A stretch of 64,000 nt of DNA from Callaeas wilsoni (Eukaryota > Chordata > Aves > Passeriformes > Callaeidae), in NCBI GenBank assembly GCA_013398955.1, contig VWPU01005239.1, positions 1 through 64,000 of the forward strand, given 5' to 3'. Shown piece by piece: positions 27,001-36,830 of the stretch (its first letter is position 1; every line of letters starts with the position of its first letter). The notes under the pieces were generated by a model that had not been told where the DNA came from, ran no database searches, and worked only from the letters and a program-made list of their open reading frames with translations. A program made the translations under genes and the position numbers.

Positions 27001-30000
27001 AGTATCATATGGGAGGAGGAAGTTTAGAGAGAACAGAAACAGCAGGAACTTCCTTGCTTTTGTAAGTCTTAGACAGAAATTCTGATTTCTATCTACCTCA
27101 TGACTTCATAAACTGCCATGTCTTCCACTTACAACACAAACATATTTCTAAAATACTGCATGTCTTTAAAAGAATGGTTATTTTATGAAGTATGTTTATT
27201 TCAACATAACTATTTTTCAATGAACGTTTTTACAGGTATTTTTTCACGTGCTATTATTCAAGTCAAATTATAAGAGTTGTTTAAAAATCATTTAAAAATA
27301 AGAGCTACTAAGAAGCTCTTTAAACTCAGTTATCAGTCTTGGTACCTCAAAAATCTCTTTGAATAGTTGCAATGCTAGACCTGAACAGTCTTCAGAGCTT
27401 TCCAATGGCTGGTTTGACAAGTGCACCAATGCAACAGATGGTTCAAAACTCTTTGAGCGAGTCACAAGTCTGGTGTTTCCAGAGACTGGCAAGCCAGCTG
27501 GTTCCAGTATCGCCTGCCGCAGGGTGTGACGCAGTTCTAGCACAGAGCAGAAGGCAAGCAGCAGCTCTAAGATCTGTGTGAAGTGAAGAAGAGTTCAAGT
27601 GCTTTTAAATCAAGAACTTGTACAGAAACTGCAACTCCCATAACACAAGTCTAAAGAGATACGCAAGTTCTATGCAACTCCTTTTAGCACATTAAAGTTT
27701 TCTGAGGAATAATTTTCTTTCTTTAAAGCCAAGTCAGCAGCAGAAACAGTACATTGGACTGGTGAAGGTTTGTGACAGTATTCGGTGTGTTGCTTTCTTT
27801 TTTTCAGACCTAACTGCTGGCTAGTGATACAGTAAAAAGTACAAACATGTATACAAAAGTATACACTCAGCATGAAGAAAGCTATTGAAGAGAAAACATT
27901 CTGAGACAGGAATGGATGCACGTGTCTCTGAGCATACACAAAGAGAAAACCACCCTGGAAAGCTCCTTGTCAACATGCCTCTCTAAATAAACCCAATAAA
28001 CAACAACAAAAATCACACAGAAATAGTAGCATCTACTATTAACTAGGATGTGTAACGCATTCATAAAAAAAAACTCCAGATCTGTTTCACGGATATTTAG
28101 CCCAAACCTTTTCACATTTCATATTTTAGCCTTTAGTGACAGTCAGCCAATGTTTCATTTACATAAGATGGTAGTGAGACAAAGTTGAATGTAACAGTTT
28201 GTTGCTTAGACAGAAGTGGCATCTATTTGTTCAACTAAGATGAGAACACTTATTCCTACACCTTTGAAATTAGCATCAGGGTTCCCTGATCACCAGTTGA
28301 AGTCTGAGTACTATTAATTCAAGGTTTAGAGAGCAACACTGTATTCCTGGTAGATCCCAAAATTTCTTATTAGCCAAAGCACAAAAGGTGTTTATGTTGG
28401 GTTTTCGCCTTTACATCTGTTGCCTGAAAGCAGACACACAATCTGGCGAAAGTCCCAACATTACAAATTCAACCTGACAGCCTTTTGAATAACTAGAAAA
28501 TATAAAGTTGGTGAATTCTCTAGGTCATTTAAGAGTCTTGAAGTCAGTGTATTTCATTATCAACGCTTGTACACAAGGAACCTATTTATAACAACAGAAG
28601 AGGAACTAGATTAGGACTGTAGCCTCTTAGCCTTTAACTGAAATACTATAAATACCTTAGACGATGAATCAGGATCCCTTCCATGAAGAAGATCTAACAC
28701 TTGACCAAGGCAAGAGGTAAAGTGCTTGTATCTACAGCGTGCATAGAGAAGAAAAAAATTAAAAATAAAATTGAAATTTCACCACATTTAGATATTTACA
28801 CCAAGTGATCAATGAAAGTGCCCTATTCTCCTTCTTACCCCCAAACACTTCAAGTAAAGTGATAGTTTTGATAATGTAATTTCTATTTGAAACTGCATAA
28901 GCATTAAAAATATTCTAAGAATGAAAACAAGTTCCTTAAAATAAGCTATGAATAAGCTATGATTTTTCACCTATTCTTACTGCTTTAGACTGAAAATCAG
29001 CAACTAAATTCTGCTAGCAGAATTTGCAGAACTACTAGTCAAACTCTTCCCAGAACCACTCTAACGCCCCTCTCCCTGTAAAATTATTACTTCTTACAAC
29101 TTCAGCCATACTATTCCACTTCAAGATTATATAGCACTGTAAAAGGCAGGATAGCTCCTCATCTTGTTGTCTGACTACCAACACTGTCCAGACAAAAAAA
29201 TTACAGAACAGGGTATTCAATATTCCTTCAGTGACAATGAAAAAAACAGGTTTTAATTCACACTTCTGTGTCAAACTAGTAACCCAGCAACCCTTTAGGT
29301 CTAGATATAGCAGTTATAATCAACTAGTAACATTCAAAAAGCATCTTGGGACTTTTTTTTCCCAATGCTTGGTTTAGAATTCAAATAGCATACAGCAAAG
29401 ATGGCTGAACTAGAGCTTAGGAAAAGTACCTTGTACTTTTAGGAAATGAAACCATACCTGGTGAGGTAATCTGCAACTTTGGGGTTCTTCATAAGATCCA
29501 TGAGTAGATCAACAGAATATTTTCTTGTTAGAGTATCTCCATTTACGACAATATTGAATATTAACTGAAATGTCTGATGGATATTTCGAGCGTGAAAGAG
29601 CTGAAAGGAAGAAGAAAATTATTTATAGGCACATACTTTGCTGGGTCTCTGCTTATTAAAACTAGCTGGAATTAGAATTTTATTTGGCCAGTGTGACAAT
29701 TGGTTTTATCTACAACTTAAGAATAGAAACAACTTCAAAGACTCACTTACTTTTTCTCCTACTTCTTCATTTAGGGTAAGGCTTGATAATACCGAAAGTG
29801 CAAACACAACCATAGTCAAACTGCTGTGGGCCAAGAAACTTATTAAGGTACGATAGAAACTCTTCACATTATTCTACAGCAAAAAGGAGAAACAAAGGTA
29901 TTACAAACCCACCAAATTTACAGGTTTTATATTTATAAACAAGCCATACAAATAATGAATACAAAAATAGGTTACTATGGTAACAGTTCTCTAGGAAAGT

Positions 30001-33000
30001 TATTTCATTGTTCTACTGCACAATACTGGCATTGATGTTAATGTTCTCTGTTGAACCTGTATAAGGAAACATGAGAAAAAAACCCCCAGAACAACAGAGA
30101 ACCAAACAAGGAAGAAATTCCATCATTAATTTAAAGAAAGATGAGAAGGTCGTTTTGCTAAAGCCTATAAGAGAAAATAATCACTGAAAATTGACTCCCA
30201 TCCCTTCTCTGCTCAAAGATGAGATCTGACAATAGTTTCTCCTTTTTCTTTGCCCCCTGTCTCTCTTCCAAGGTAAACAGAACAACATTTGCTGCTATGT
30301 AGATGTATTTCTATTTCTGAATTAAAAAATAAAATGTTTGCACTGATTTATGAAGACACAGGAACCAAGTAGTTCAGATATGTATATGTATTTGAGGATT
30401 CAAGGGCCCTGACATGATGATCAGTGCTATTTTATTGATTTATCTTTTGAAAGGCAAATCTTCTTGCTTACCAAAAATCCACCTACAATCTTTATGTTTT
30501 AATGACATTTAGTTTTTTTAAGGAAGAATGCTCATATTTTAAATTCACCTTTCAGCTGCAGAGAAGAGTCGAAAAAACCAAATGCTTAACGCAAGCCTGG
30601 GCAACAACATGGCAATGTACTGAAGGAAAGAGAATACCCAACTTCCTGTTCTACTGCTTACTTTCTCCAGCATGGGAGAAACAACTGCCCATTTGGCAGA
30701 ACAAGCAGGTCAGGGTTATCATCGCTGAAAGAAAGTGCTTAAGAAATACTAAGGTAATTCCCTAGAATCAATAAACTCTCACCCTTAAGCCAGAGAATCA
30801 TGACACAAAAGCAAAGCTCTTACCAAAGATTTTATCTGACTTTGAATAGACAAGTTGTGACGACAGAGGTTTGCCAGGAGTCCTAAACACGGTATTGTTA
30901 ACTCATCTTCAGTGGATTGACTTAAAAGAAAAGCCCAAAAGATGTTTTCATTGAAGCATCCTGAATTTAATTACAAGAAATTGTAGGGTGGGGACTGGGA
31001 GAGCTGGGTGGTTGGGGGACTTTTATTTTGTGTCTTGGTGGGAGCTTGTTTTTTAATGAGACACCATTTCATCAAGCAAAGCAAAACTCAGACTGTAATC
31101 CATGCAGTGTGGGCAGCTTTTGACTGAGTACATCTGAAAAAACCCCCGAAGTATAAGAGTTCACTATCAGAGGTCACTTAGTACATAGGCTTCTAAGATT
31201 CATTAGATTTCTTACAAGGACACTTGAATCAAACTTTGATTTATCTAACAAGTCTGCTCCTAGTGACAAGCATGCATTTCCTCCTGGCTTTTCTCTTTGT
31301 TAGCTCCCTGCTCCCAGAGGTGTGGAGGTGGGCTGAGGCCAATTAATATTCCATCACCCGAAGTCCCACAATCATTGCATTTGACAATCTGTAACAAGTA
31401 CATGGTTTTCAAAGGAAAGTCTCTGTTAACTTCAGAGAAATAAATGCCACAGCTCACTCTGGAGACCAGGTTAGTATAGTACTGCAATGGCCTTCAGAAA
31501 GTTTAGAAACTTAGCTCGCTGTTTCCCATAAGAAAAGACACTGAATACACACTTACACATGATGCATTAGAAACAAAATTAATCCATCGATGTTGGCACC
31601 AGCACAAAAGACAGGAACGTTGTAAGTTAGTCTCTGCAGCAACTGAATACCCTGAGGAAACAGAAAGCTGTTCACATGCCTGTCCTATAGCATCTCAGGA
31701 GGAATGGTACAAAAGATGAAACTGAAAGGACAAATGTCAAGACACCACAACTGAATTAATTTTCCGGCTCTAATATTAACATAACAATTACACAAGCTGC
31801 TGCAAGCACATTGTAATGTCCTACCATACTGATGTACTTAGTAAAACCTCAAAAACATTATTAAGATTTTATTGACAGAGAAGTTACCTTTTCAGCCCAT
31901 TCAATTCTCCACCTTTGCCTCACCAGCAAGTTCTTCATTCTGTCAGTGATAAATAGGCTTTGTCCTATTGAAAGGTCTAGAAGTCTCATCAAAATCCAAA
32001 AAGCACTTTGCAAACTCTTGTAGAAAGGATGCTTACAGGAAAATGGGATTGCTCTAAAGACTGCCAACAGATCTAAGAGTAGCAAGTCCTTCATACAGCA
32101 CTCTTCTGGCACATAACTGACATCAATACACTCAAACATGACAAAAATGACAACAGAGGTTAGGAGTTAAAACAAAACCTCACCATTTAGATATCTAAGA
32201 GCTTCAAGGCCATAACATTGGATCTATCTGGTGACTACAAAATCTCTCCCATTGACTTGCCAGTCACTTGGATCCCTAGATCTTGTGGTACTCCTAGTGC
32301 TTTAAGAAATATGCAAATCACAAGAAAAGTGATCTTTACTGGATGCCTGACTTATTTTCCACAGAACAAGGGCCACAGAAATTCTAGTAAACTAATTTTC
32401 TGCTTTTCAGAAAAAGGCAAGTGACAATAGGCAACCAGCAAGTAGTTGCTGAAAGCTTAGGAGAAAATCTGTGCATATTTGAAAAAAATAAAGAAAACTT
32501 TAAGGACAGGTTAAAATTGGTGAGGTCAAACTGATAGATGTCAGACATTCACTGTAAGCTTCAATGAGTACAGCACCTGGCATTCACTGGCAGGTGGCAC
32601 TGACCAGAAAAGAGGAGGCCACACATGCCCTGCAAACCTCCCATTAAAAAAGGCAGCCATGGCTTTCTCGTCACTCCTTCAGTTACCTGTCAAAGTACTG
32701 ATTAGACAAAATGATCTCCAGGCTCGTGTTATGAAAATAGGCTTGTGCCAGGAGAAATAGCCAAATACCTCAACTGGCAATCAATCTTTTGAGCTCCCAA
32801 GCAGTGACTTCTTGAAATAATTTTTAAAAAGTAGCATTTTTCTTGTTTGGTTCTTATTTTTGCTTTGTGGGATTTTTGGGGTTTTCTTTGATTAGAGCAG
32901 GTGGGAAGCACAGTTAAGATTAAAGAGAGTACAAAGAACTCTATAAATCGTTAAATTCCTGTCATACCCACCTTATACAGCAAATAAAGTACACAGCTAA

Positions 33001-35753
33001 GATCAACTTTCCCTCAACACATTATTTCCCAGAGAGCTTTTGAAGGGTTATTATATGGATACAGTATAATGTTTATTATGCTACAGTAGCCACATATTAT
33101 TAAGCATTAGTTCCTTTACCTGTAATAAGACTGGGTCACTCAGATTAGTAGAACTTCGATGAACCACTCCTGCCAGCACGCTGGTCAGATTGCAGGTGTC
33201 CTGGAGAGCTTCTCTAGTCTCAGTGTCTGAAGCTGGAATTTAAGAATTATTAGCAGCACCCCATCTAACAGCAAAAGAAAGTGTTGTATTAGCTACCAGT
33301 TGAGGCAGAAGCCAAAGTCTCTGACCAGTTCTTCATCTATGTTTTAAAGCTAACTACGAATAAATGACAGCTCCTACGCACTTGCCTCTCTACCTCACTT
33401 CTGAACGTACAGTTAATTATAACACTAATCCATTTCCTTAAGATGCTTGGACACTGAAAGAATAGTCTATCTTCTACCTACCAAGTTTCAGTTCTGAGAT
33501 CTTGAAACCTGCACTTCAAAGGCTTAGATCTTAAACTCAAGGAGCTCAGTTTCTTGCCTCATGCTACAGTGGACAAGTAGACTAAAACTGGCAACTTGAT
33601 AGGGTTATCTAGCATTAGCTAAATAAATAAATAAATAAAATCCAGTTCTGCTTAGGCAATCCTCAAAGAGATGTAGCAAAACAGCTAAAACAATAGGTCA
33701 TTTGGAAAAGGACTTAATTCTTAAAATTTTCCAGACTGAACTCCAGCAACAAATATAATTTTACAGTAACTGTTCCAAAACCACAAAAGGAAACTCAGAG
33801 AGGCTTAAAACTCCATAAATCAGAGAAGATAAACAAGGGAGCATCATAGAAGACTCAAATCTTGAATAACTACTCATATATGATGAGAAACTAAGCAGTG
33901 AAGGGATAACTCTTCCCTGTACATGTAGGTTGTGCTCTGAGCACAGAGCTCCCTGGACAATGAAGTCCCATTTCCATGAAGTAGAGGGGAAAAACAACAA
34001 AAACAAAAGGCATCTCAAGACACAAGTGAAACGACGCAGAACTTCTTTTGCAGTTGGGAAACTTGATGCACACAGGCCCAGGCTATTGCAGAGCCCACAT
34101 TGCCACTTAACACTCCAGTGGGAGAGGTAAACTGAGGTGATGACAGTTGTTGATGTGACGTTGACTTCTCCCTATCCTTGCACCTCCTAGCCAGGTTTCT
34201 CACTTGATTAAAAAGGTAGTCTTTTCCAGCTCCAAAAATAAAGGACAAGAGAATAATTCCTCACCCTACCCAGTAGATAAACAAATTCTGACAAGCATTG
34301 CCATTTTACAGGGATGACTTCAAATCTCCTTCTCACTGCAAAACATCTTAACAAGTGGCTTAGCCAAGCACTCCACTACAATGAAAAATACTTTGCCTTT
34401 CACACCTTATGCTTCTTCCAAGACAATTCATCACCCACACCACAGAATCAGCATTTGTCTTATCTTCCCTTGCCCAGACAAAAGACAGAAAGTTCAGATG
34501 CAAACCTTACCTAGCTGTGATAGCAAAGTAATTACAGACAAGGCCAGAGATGGGTTTATATTAGTGTCCTCCAGGAGCTCTACAAGGCAACTGAGACATT
34601 CACTTGGTAGAATCTGGTTTGAAGCAAAAAATCGGGTAAGCTTCAGTCCAGAGATAACCTGGAGATGAAAGGAGAAAAACAACCTCACTTACTCAACTGC
34701 AACAATGTAAGTGACACAGAAGTCAAAGCACAGAGTTGTATTAAACAGATTTTGTCCTACTTGACAAACTGAGAATGTAAGTGCCACTCTAATGGGACAT
34801 TTATATTCACATCTGCTGGGGAAAAAAAAAAGCAGTAATGGAAAAAAAATCTGTTTTTCATTACTTTACGCTTGGAAAGTGCCAGGTTTATTTATTTTGA
34901 AAGAACAACCCAACAGACTGCTCAACAGAAACATGTAGCAATCAGCCTGCCTTCCAAAGGTGTGGACAGGGACCCAAAGGCGGCACTCCACAGGGAGGAT
35001 CTGCAGCAGCACTCTGTGGCTCAGATGAAAAAATGGAACCTGAGCTCGGGGAACCTTGTATAAGAAGAGGCCAAAAATGACACACCTTCACACCAATACA
35101 GGTAGACACGCTTTATATTTTGCATAACGGAGAAACATAATGTTAGATTTGTGTATTCCCTCTGTGTCTCTTTACAAGGCATGTAGAGAAGAAAGCAAAG
35201 CTAGATACTAACTCTCATATAAACACCCTAGCAATTAAAATAAATCTGTATTTGAAAAAGTTAGCTTGCAGATTAATTCAGTCACAGGCCACCACAAAAG
35301 TTGTACACAATGCTGTAGCTGGAAATCAGGGAAATGCACTGGCCCGCCTCTTTAGCGTTTGAATACGTGTTGCACAGAACGGGAAAACTTCAGATACAAG
35401 GCCAGTTCGTCATTCAAACGCTATTTTTTTAGCTGTGAAAATAAATGGTCCACGCGAGCCAGAATTTTGGGGATACGTAAAAAAAAAGAAGTCGCTTGTA
35501 ACACATACTATTTGCTTGCCCTGGGTGCATACAGACTCACAACACACCTCTGTAAACACACAAACACACCATAAAACATTACAATAAAGGACACCATAGC
35601 CACCCCCACGCCCCGCTCCCACCGCGCTCCCGGGACAGGCGCCTCTCCCACCTCCAGGCTGCGCTGCAGGAGCGCGGCGTTGTGCGCTGTCTTGGCGGCG
35701 CGGTACTCCGTGGCTGCGAGGAGCAGGGCCTTCATGCAGCCCGGGGCATCCAT
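11902..35753 (-). CDS. CIP2A: CIP2A (cancerous inhibitor of PP2A), complete, 21 coding exons
   Basis: The 21 exons listed separately join in frame (2730 nt with stop) into a 909-residue protein; human CIP2A is about 905. Landmarks matching human CIP2A along the whole length include [13 protein letters not shown] in exon 2, [10 protein letters not shown] in exon 6, [13 protein letters not shown] in exon 12, [13 protein letters not shown] in exon 14, [10 protein letters not shown] in exon 15, [11 protein letters not shown] in exon 17 and a terminus ending ETVNLSL. Residues 1 to about 560 form the armadillo-like dimerising domain and about 620 to 905 a heptad-rich coiled coil. In mammals CIP2A is cytoplasmic, inhibits B56-containing PP2A, stabilises MYC, and with TOPBP1 tethers broken chromosomes in mitosis; function here is inferred from orthology. 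The start ATG (35751-35753) has an excellent GCCGCCATGG context. All introns are GT-AG except intron 10 (AT-AC). No frameshift or premature stop was seen. Confidence 0.97.
12073..13099 (-). other. CIP2A intron 20
   Basis: AT-rich intronic sequence with several short homopolymer runs. No repeat family or nested gene recognised. Confidence 0.7.
13100..13239 (-). CDS. CIP2A: CIP2A exon 20 (residues 807-853)
   Basis: Acceptor TTTTCTTAAG. Encodes [20 protein letters not shown], then [20 protein letters not shown], matching human [21 protein letters not shown]. Donor AAG|GTAAGG, phase 0. Confidence 0.96.
13728..13810 (-). CDS. CIP2A: CIP2A exon 19 (residues 779-806)
   Basis: 83-nt exon after CACTTGTAG. 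It encodes [20 protein letters not shown], a coiled coil matching human IAQLIEKEEQRKEVQNQL. Donor A|GTAAGT, phase 1. Confidence 0.94.
13811..15642 (-). other. CIP2A intron 18
   Basis: Contains a 134-codon plus-strand ORF (14201-14605) without recognisable motifs or splice context; regarded as chance. No repeat recognised. Confidence 0.65.
15643..15756 (-). CDS. CIP2A: CIP2A exon 18 (residues 741-778)
   Basis: Acceptor CATTCGTAG. Encodes [20 protein letters not shown], then [12 protein letters not shown], matching human KKNKDLQITCDSLNK...[12 protein letters not shown]. Donor AG|GTAAGT, phase 2. Confidence 0.97.
15967..16146 (-). mobile_element. CR1 LINE 3' end in CIP2A intron 17
   Basis: Begins with the diagnostic CATAGAATCA terminal repeats, then TTTAGGTTGGAAAGACACTT, TTGAGTCAAACTATTAATCC and a CCTGGGCAGCCTGTTCCAATG end near 16140. 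It lies in the same orientation as CIP2A and is short and untranslatable. Confidence 0.92.
16147..17656 (-). other. Remainder of CIP2A intron 17
   Basis: AT-rich intronic DNA. No repeat family, RNA gene or ORF of note recognised. Confidence 0.6.
17657..17853 (-). CDS. CIP2A: CIP2A exon 17 (residues 676-740)
   Basis: Acceptor CACTCAAAG. Encodes [36 protein letters not shown] and QHNRKL, the best-conserved coiled-coil stretch. Donor AG|GTAAGA, phase 2. Confidence 0.98.
18604..18714 (-). CDS. CIP2A: CIP2A exon 16 (residues 639-675)
   Basis: Acceptor TATATGCAG. Encodes [20 protein letters not shown], then [10 protein letters not shown], nearly identical to human and the start of the coiled coil. 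Donor GAG|GTGAGT, phase 0. Confidence 0.97.
18715..18797 (-). other. Very short CIP2A intron 15 (83 nt)
   Basis: GTGAGT donor and TATATGCAG acceptor only 83 nt apart, near the practical minimum for vertebrate introns, in a gene whose other introns run to several kilobases. Confidence 0.93.
18798..18872 (-). CDS. CIP2A: CIP2A exon 15 (residues 614-638)
   Basis: 75-nt exon after TTTCCACAG. It encodes [20 protein letters not shown], matching human [15 protein letters not shown]. Intron 15 to the next exon is only 83 nt. Donor GTGAGT, phase 0. Confidence 0.96.
18873..21107 (-). other. CIP2A intron 14
   Basis: AT-rich intron holding the hairpin at 19018-19050 and an A-run near 20.01 kb. No coding signal recognised. 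Confidence 0.65.
19018..19050. repeat. Perfect 15-bp inverted repeat with 3-nt loop
   Basis: AGTAGATAGCCTCAG, loop TAT, CTGAGGCTATCTACT: a perfect hairpin in CIP2A intron 14. A degraded further copy (TATCTGAGAGCTATCAGTAG) lies immediately to the left. Confidence 0.9.
21108..21300 (-). CDS. CIP2A: CIP2A exon 14 (residues 549-613)
   Basis: Acceptor TTTATACAG|G. Encodes [18 protein letters not shown], an identity block with human, then a poorly conserved serine/threonine-rich linker and [14 protein letters not shown]. It spans the exit from the armadillo-like domain. Donor GTTAGT, phase 0. Confidence 0.97.
22251..23290 (-). mobile_element. Longer CR1 LINE fragment in CIP2A intron 13
   Basis: Starts with ATTATAGAATAATTAAGG and TTGAAAGGGACCCATC, then GTTGCCCAGAACTATGCC. 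The internal CR1 signature GCCTGGACACAGTACAGG, TGTGGTCTCACCACAGC lies near 22.74 kb, followed by more 5' sequence to about 23.3 kb where a T-run occurs. The left 600 bases are the firmest part; the right boundary is approximate. Reading frames are broken. Confidence 0.8.
22449..22516. repeat. 34-bp tandem duplication inside the CR1 copy
   Basis: Two adjacent 34-bp units beginning AAATCGAAAAGG and ending ATTTCAGTTTGT, differing at one base (TTCTTAC versus TTCTCAC). Confidence 0.92.
23835..23953 (-). CDS. CIP2A: CIP2A exon 13 (residues 510-548)
   Basis: Acceptor TTTTTTAG. Encodes [20 protein letters not shown], ending [11 protein letters not shown], nearly identical to human. Donor GT|GTAAGT, phase 2. 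Confidence 0.97.
24851..24950 (-). CDS. CIP2A: CIP2A exon 12 (residues 476-509)
   Basis: Acceptor GTTTAAAAG|C, with an adjacent pyrimidine tract and a 15-C run a little upstream. Encodes [19 protein letters not shown], then [13 protein letters not shown], a close match to human. Donor GTATGA, phase 0. Confidence 0.96.
24985..24999. repeat. G15 homopolymer (C15 on the transcribed-sense strand)
   Basis: Fifteen consecutive G on the plus strand, preceded by GGGT. In the CIP2A sense orientation it is a C15 run 33-47 nt upstream of the exon 12 acceptor AG. Confidence 0.95.
25715..25856 (-). CDS. CIP2A: CIP2A exon 11 (residues 429-475)
   Basis: Begins right after the terminal AC of the minor intron. 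It encodes [17 protein letters not shown], then [20 protein letters not shown], matching human [20 protein letters not shown]. Donor TG|GTGAGC, phase 2. Confidence 0.94.
25857..26702 (-). other. CIP2A: U12-type AT-AC intron (CIP2A intron 10)
   Basis: On the minus strand this 846-nt intron begins ATATCCTTTTTATG, an exact match to the minor-spliceosome AT-AC 5' site. It ends ...TTCTTAACTCTGCCTAC, with a branch-site-like TTCTTAAC about a dozen bases before the terminal AC. Only this AT/AC pair joins exons 10 and 11 to give ...[13 protein letters not shown], colinear with human VLLTLCGDDTLKM. Use of the minor spliceosome is inferred from these signals. Confidence 0.93.
26703..26862 (-). CDS. CIP2A: CIP2A exon 10 (residues 376-428), ends at AT-AC donor
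   Basis: Acceptor CATTACAG, then [20 protein letters not shown] and a [15 protein letters not shown] end, matching human KKCERIAKAIEVLL. There is no usable GT at the homologous position. The exon ends ...CTGATAA directly before ATATCCTTTT, the U12 AT-AC donor consensus, in phase 1. Confidence 0.95.
27346..27573 (-). CDS. CIP2A: CIP2A exon 9 (residues 300-375)
   Basis: The largest exon (228 nt). It begins [20 protein letters not shown], matching human [20 protein letters not shown], and ends [10 protein letters not shown]. Donor GAG|GTACC, phase 0. Confidence 0.96.
28656..28731 (-). CDS. CIP2A: CIP2A exon 8 (residues 274-299)
   Basis: Short 76-nt exon after a GCTGTAG acceptor. It encodes [20 protein letters not shown] and SSSK, aligned with human [20 protein letters not shown]. 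Donor GTATTT, phase 0. Confidence 0.95.
29458..29600 (-). CDS. CIP2A: CIP2A exon 7 (residues 227-273)
   Basis: Acceptor CCTTTCAG. Encodes [17 protein letters not shown], then [19 protein letters not shown], nearly identical to human. Donor GTATGG, phase 2. Confidence 0.97.
29751..29873 (-). CDS. CIP2A: CIP2A exon 6 (residues 186-226)
   Basis: Acceptor GCTGTAG, then [20 protein letters not shown] and ending [12 protein letters not shown], a near match to human. It is exactly 123 nt and symmetric (phase 0 to 0), with a strong GTAAGTGAGT donor. Confidence 0.97.
30824..30920 (-). CDS. CIP2A: CIP2A exon 5 (residues 153-185)
   Basis: Acceptor CTTTTAAG. Encodes [20 protein letters not shown], where the [13 protein letters not shown] block is identical to human. 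Donor GTAAGA, phase 0. Confidence 0.96.
31557..31651 (-). CDS. CIP2A: CIP2A exon 4 (residues 122-152)
   Basis: Acceptor TTTCCTCAG. Encodes [12 protein letters not shown]...[12 protein letters not shown], aligned with human CIQLLQKLTYNV...SGANIDELITFL. The donor is GT|GTAAGT; the two-base phase 2 end is fixed by the next exon. Confidence 0.95.
31652..33119 (-). other. CIP2A intron 3
   Basis: AT-rich intron without a recognised repeat family. A 92-codon minus-strand ORF at 31861-32139 has no CIP2A similarity or splice support. Confidence 0.6.
33120..33232 (-). CDS. CIP2A: CIP2A exon 3 (residues 84-121)
   Basis: Acceptor ATTCCAG. The exon encodes [11 protein letters not shown] and then [14 protein letters not shown], matching human NLNSVLAGVVCRSS. 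It ends at ...LLQ before GTAAAGG, phase 0. Confidence 0.96.
33620..33640. repeat. (AAAT)n microsatellite
   Basis: About five AAAT units in CIP2A intron 2. Confidence 0.85.
34511..34658 (-). CDS. CIP2A: CIP2A exon 2 (residues 35-83)
   Basis: Acceptor CATCTCCAG, then [15 protein letters not shown]. It contains [13 protein letters not shown], nearly identical to human CIP2A, and ends CTAG|GTAAGG in phase 1. Confidence 0.97.
34659..35651 (-). other. CIP2A intron 1
   Basis: GTGGGAG donor to CATCTCCAG acceptor. The right end is GC-rich promoter-proximal sequence; the remainder is AT-rich with no recognised element. Confidence 0.7.
35652..35753 (-). CDS. CIP2A: CIP2A exon 1, coding part (residues 1-34)
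   Basis: Starts at the ATG with GCCGCCATGG context and ends ...RSLE before a GTGGGAG donor, phase 0. The equivalent boundary in human CIP2A falls at the same LE/V junction. It lies inside the CpG-rich promoter block. Confidence 0.95.
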
Positions 35754-36060
35754 GGCGGCCCAGCCCCTCAGACGCTCCACACCCGGCCCTCACTCGCATT
35801 TCCCGCCGCCGCCGCCATCGTGACGCGGCGACCACTGAGCGCGAGCGGCCGCCGGCGCCGCGCGGCACCACGGGAGACGCCGCCGCCGCCATCTTGCTTA
35901 AGGGAGACACAGGCGGGCAGCGGCCTCGGAGTGAGGGCGGCGGCGAGAGCCGGGGGAGGAGCGGGGGGATCCGAGGAACGCAGGCGCTGGGATCGGCGAC
36001 AGCGGCTTTAGGGCTCCCGTGCCGTCGGGGCGATCTAGAGAGATGCTTTTCCTAAGCGGA
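35754..36060. promoter_or_regulatory. CpG-rich promoter of CIP2A, probably bidirectional
   Basis: Sharp rise in C+G and CpG density directly upstream of the CIP2A start, with repeated GCCGCC/GGCGGC blocks and no TATA box in view; this is the pattern of a CpG-island promoter. In mammals DZIP3 is transcribed divergently from the same island, so a bidirectional promoter is likely by orthology. The GC-rich zone extends rightward to about 36.5 kb. Exact start sites are not visible. Confidence 0.75.
35885..35896 (-). promoter_or_regulatory. TISU/YY1 element (CAAGATGGCGGC)
   Basis: Reading the minus strand gives CAAGATGGCGGC, an exact fit to the TISU consensus SAASATGGCGGC and to the extended YY1 site AAGATGGCGGC. 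Such elements sit just downstream of start sites of TATA-less genes. Its ATG (35890-35892) is not in frame with CIP2A. A partial GATGGCGGC repeat occurs near 35.81 kb. Confidence 0.7.
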
Positions 36061-36830
36061 GCTGTACGTGGTTGGGCTGAGCTGTGTCTTACAGCCCCCT
36101 AACCTATCGGAGGGCCGCCTGCGGATTGGAGCTGCCGTCCATTCCCACCTGGCGTCCGCAGGCCTGCTTCGGCTTCTTGCTGTCTTTCTAGTCCCCATTA
36201 TCCTTTCCTCTCCTATTGGGAGCCCGGCCAGGAGCCAGCTTCCCCTCCCGCCTGTGGTTGCCTGGCCTCTCCCGCGGGAAGGGGGAGTTCTGGTGGCCTC
36301 CTGGCGATGGCGGGGACCGAACCCACGGCCCCCCGACCCGACCGCTCGTCTGCCTCACACAGCGACCCCCGCCGGCCGCTGCGGGCACAGCGCCCGGCCC
36401 TGCTGCCTGCGCTGCGACAGGAATCCTTTCCTGGTGCCCCTTCCAGCTGGAGCGCCCCGAGACACCGGGATCGTGCCCTTCTTGGACCATGTTCTTTCTT
36501 ACGCCGTGTGCTCGAACCTTTCGAGTGTATATGAGGTACAAGAGGTTCCGCCCCCTCACTGCTCAACCCCCCGACATGGACACACGCACTCACCCACCTA
36601 CCTTTTGGGTGTCGGCAAGTAGGTGCTGCTGCTGCGTGAAGTTTTTGAACATGTTTTCTTAACTCGTGCACGGATTGTTTTCTGCCTTATTAGGCCTGCA
36701 AATATGTGTAGGAATGCCTATATTGGCCTCATTTTCCTATGCTGCTAGTAGGACAAAAGTTACTGTAAAGCACAGGCGAGTAATGTGAATGTAATGTAAA
36801 TGTCATTGTGTCTCTTTTTCCTCTTTTAAG
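36061..36830. other. GC-rich sequence right of the CIP2A promoter, no supported gene
   Basis: Continuation of the CpG-rich zone to about 36.5 kb, then ordinary sequence. Long overlapping ORFs occur on both strands, as expected from stop-poor GC-rich DNA, and none shows a family motif. A GAG|GTACAAG donor-like site near 36.53 kb could end a non-coding first exon of a divergent plus-strand transcript. Confidence 0.4.

Noticed and set aside
35410..35910. 166-codon minus-strand ORF over CIP2A exon 1
   Set aside because: It reads exon 1 in the wrong frame and runs into intron 1. Only its TISU-start part is kept, as a possible uORF.
36068..36622. 184-codon plus-strand ORF in the GC-rich region
   Set aside because: GC-rich DNA near a CpG island is poor in stops, several frames are open on both strands here, the frame begins at GTG, and the translation is proline/arginine-rich without any domain.
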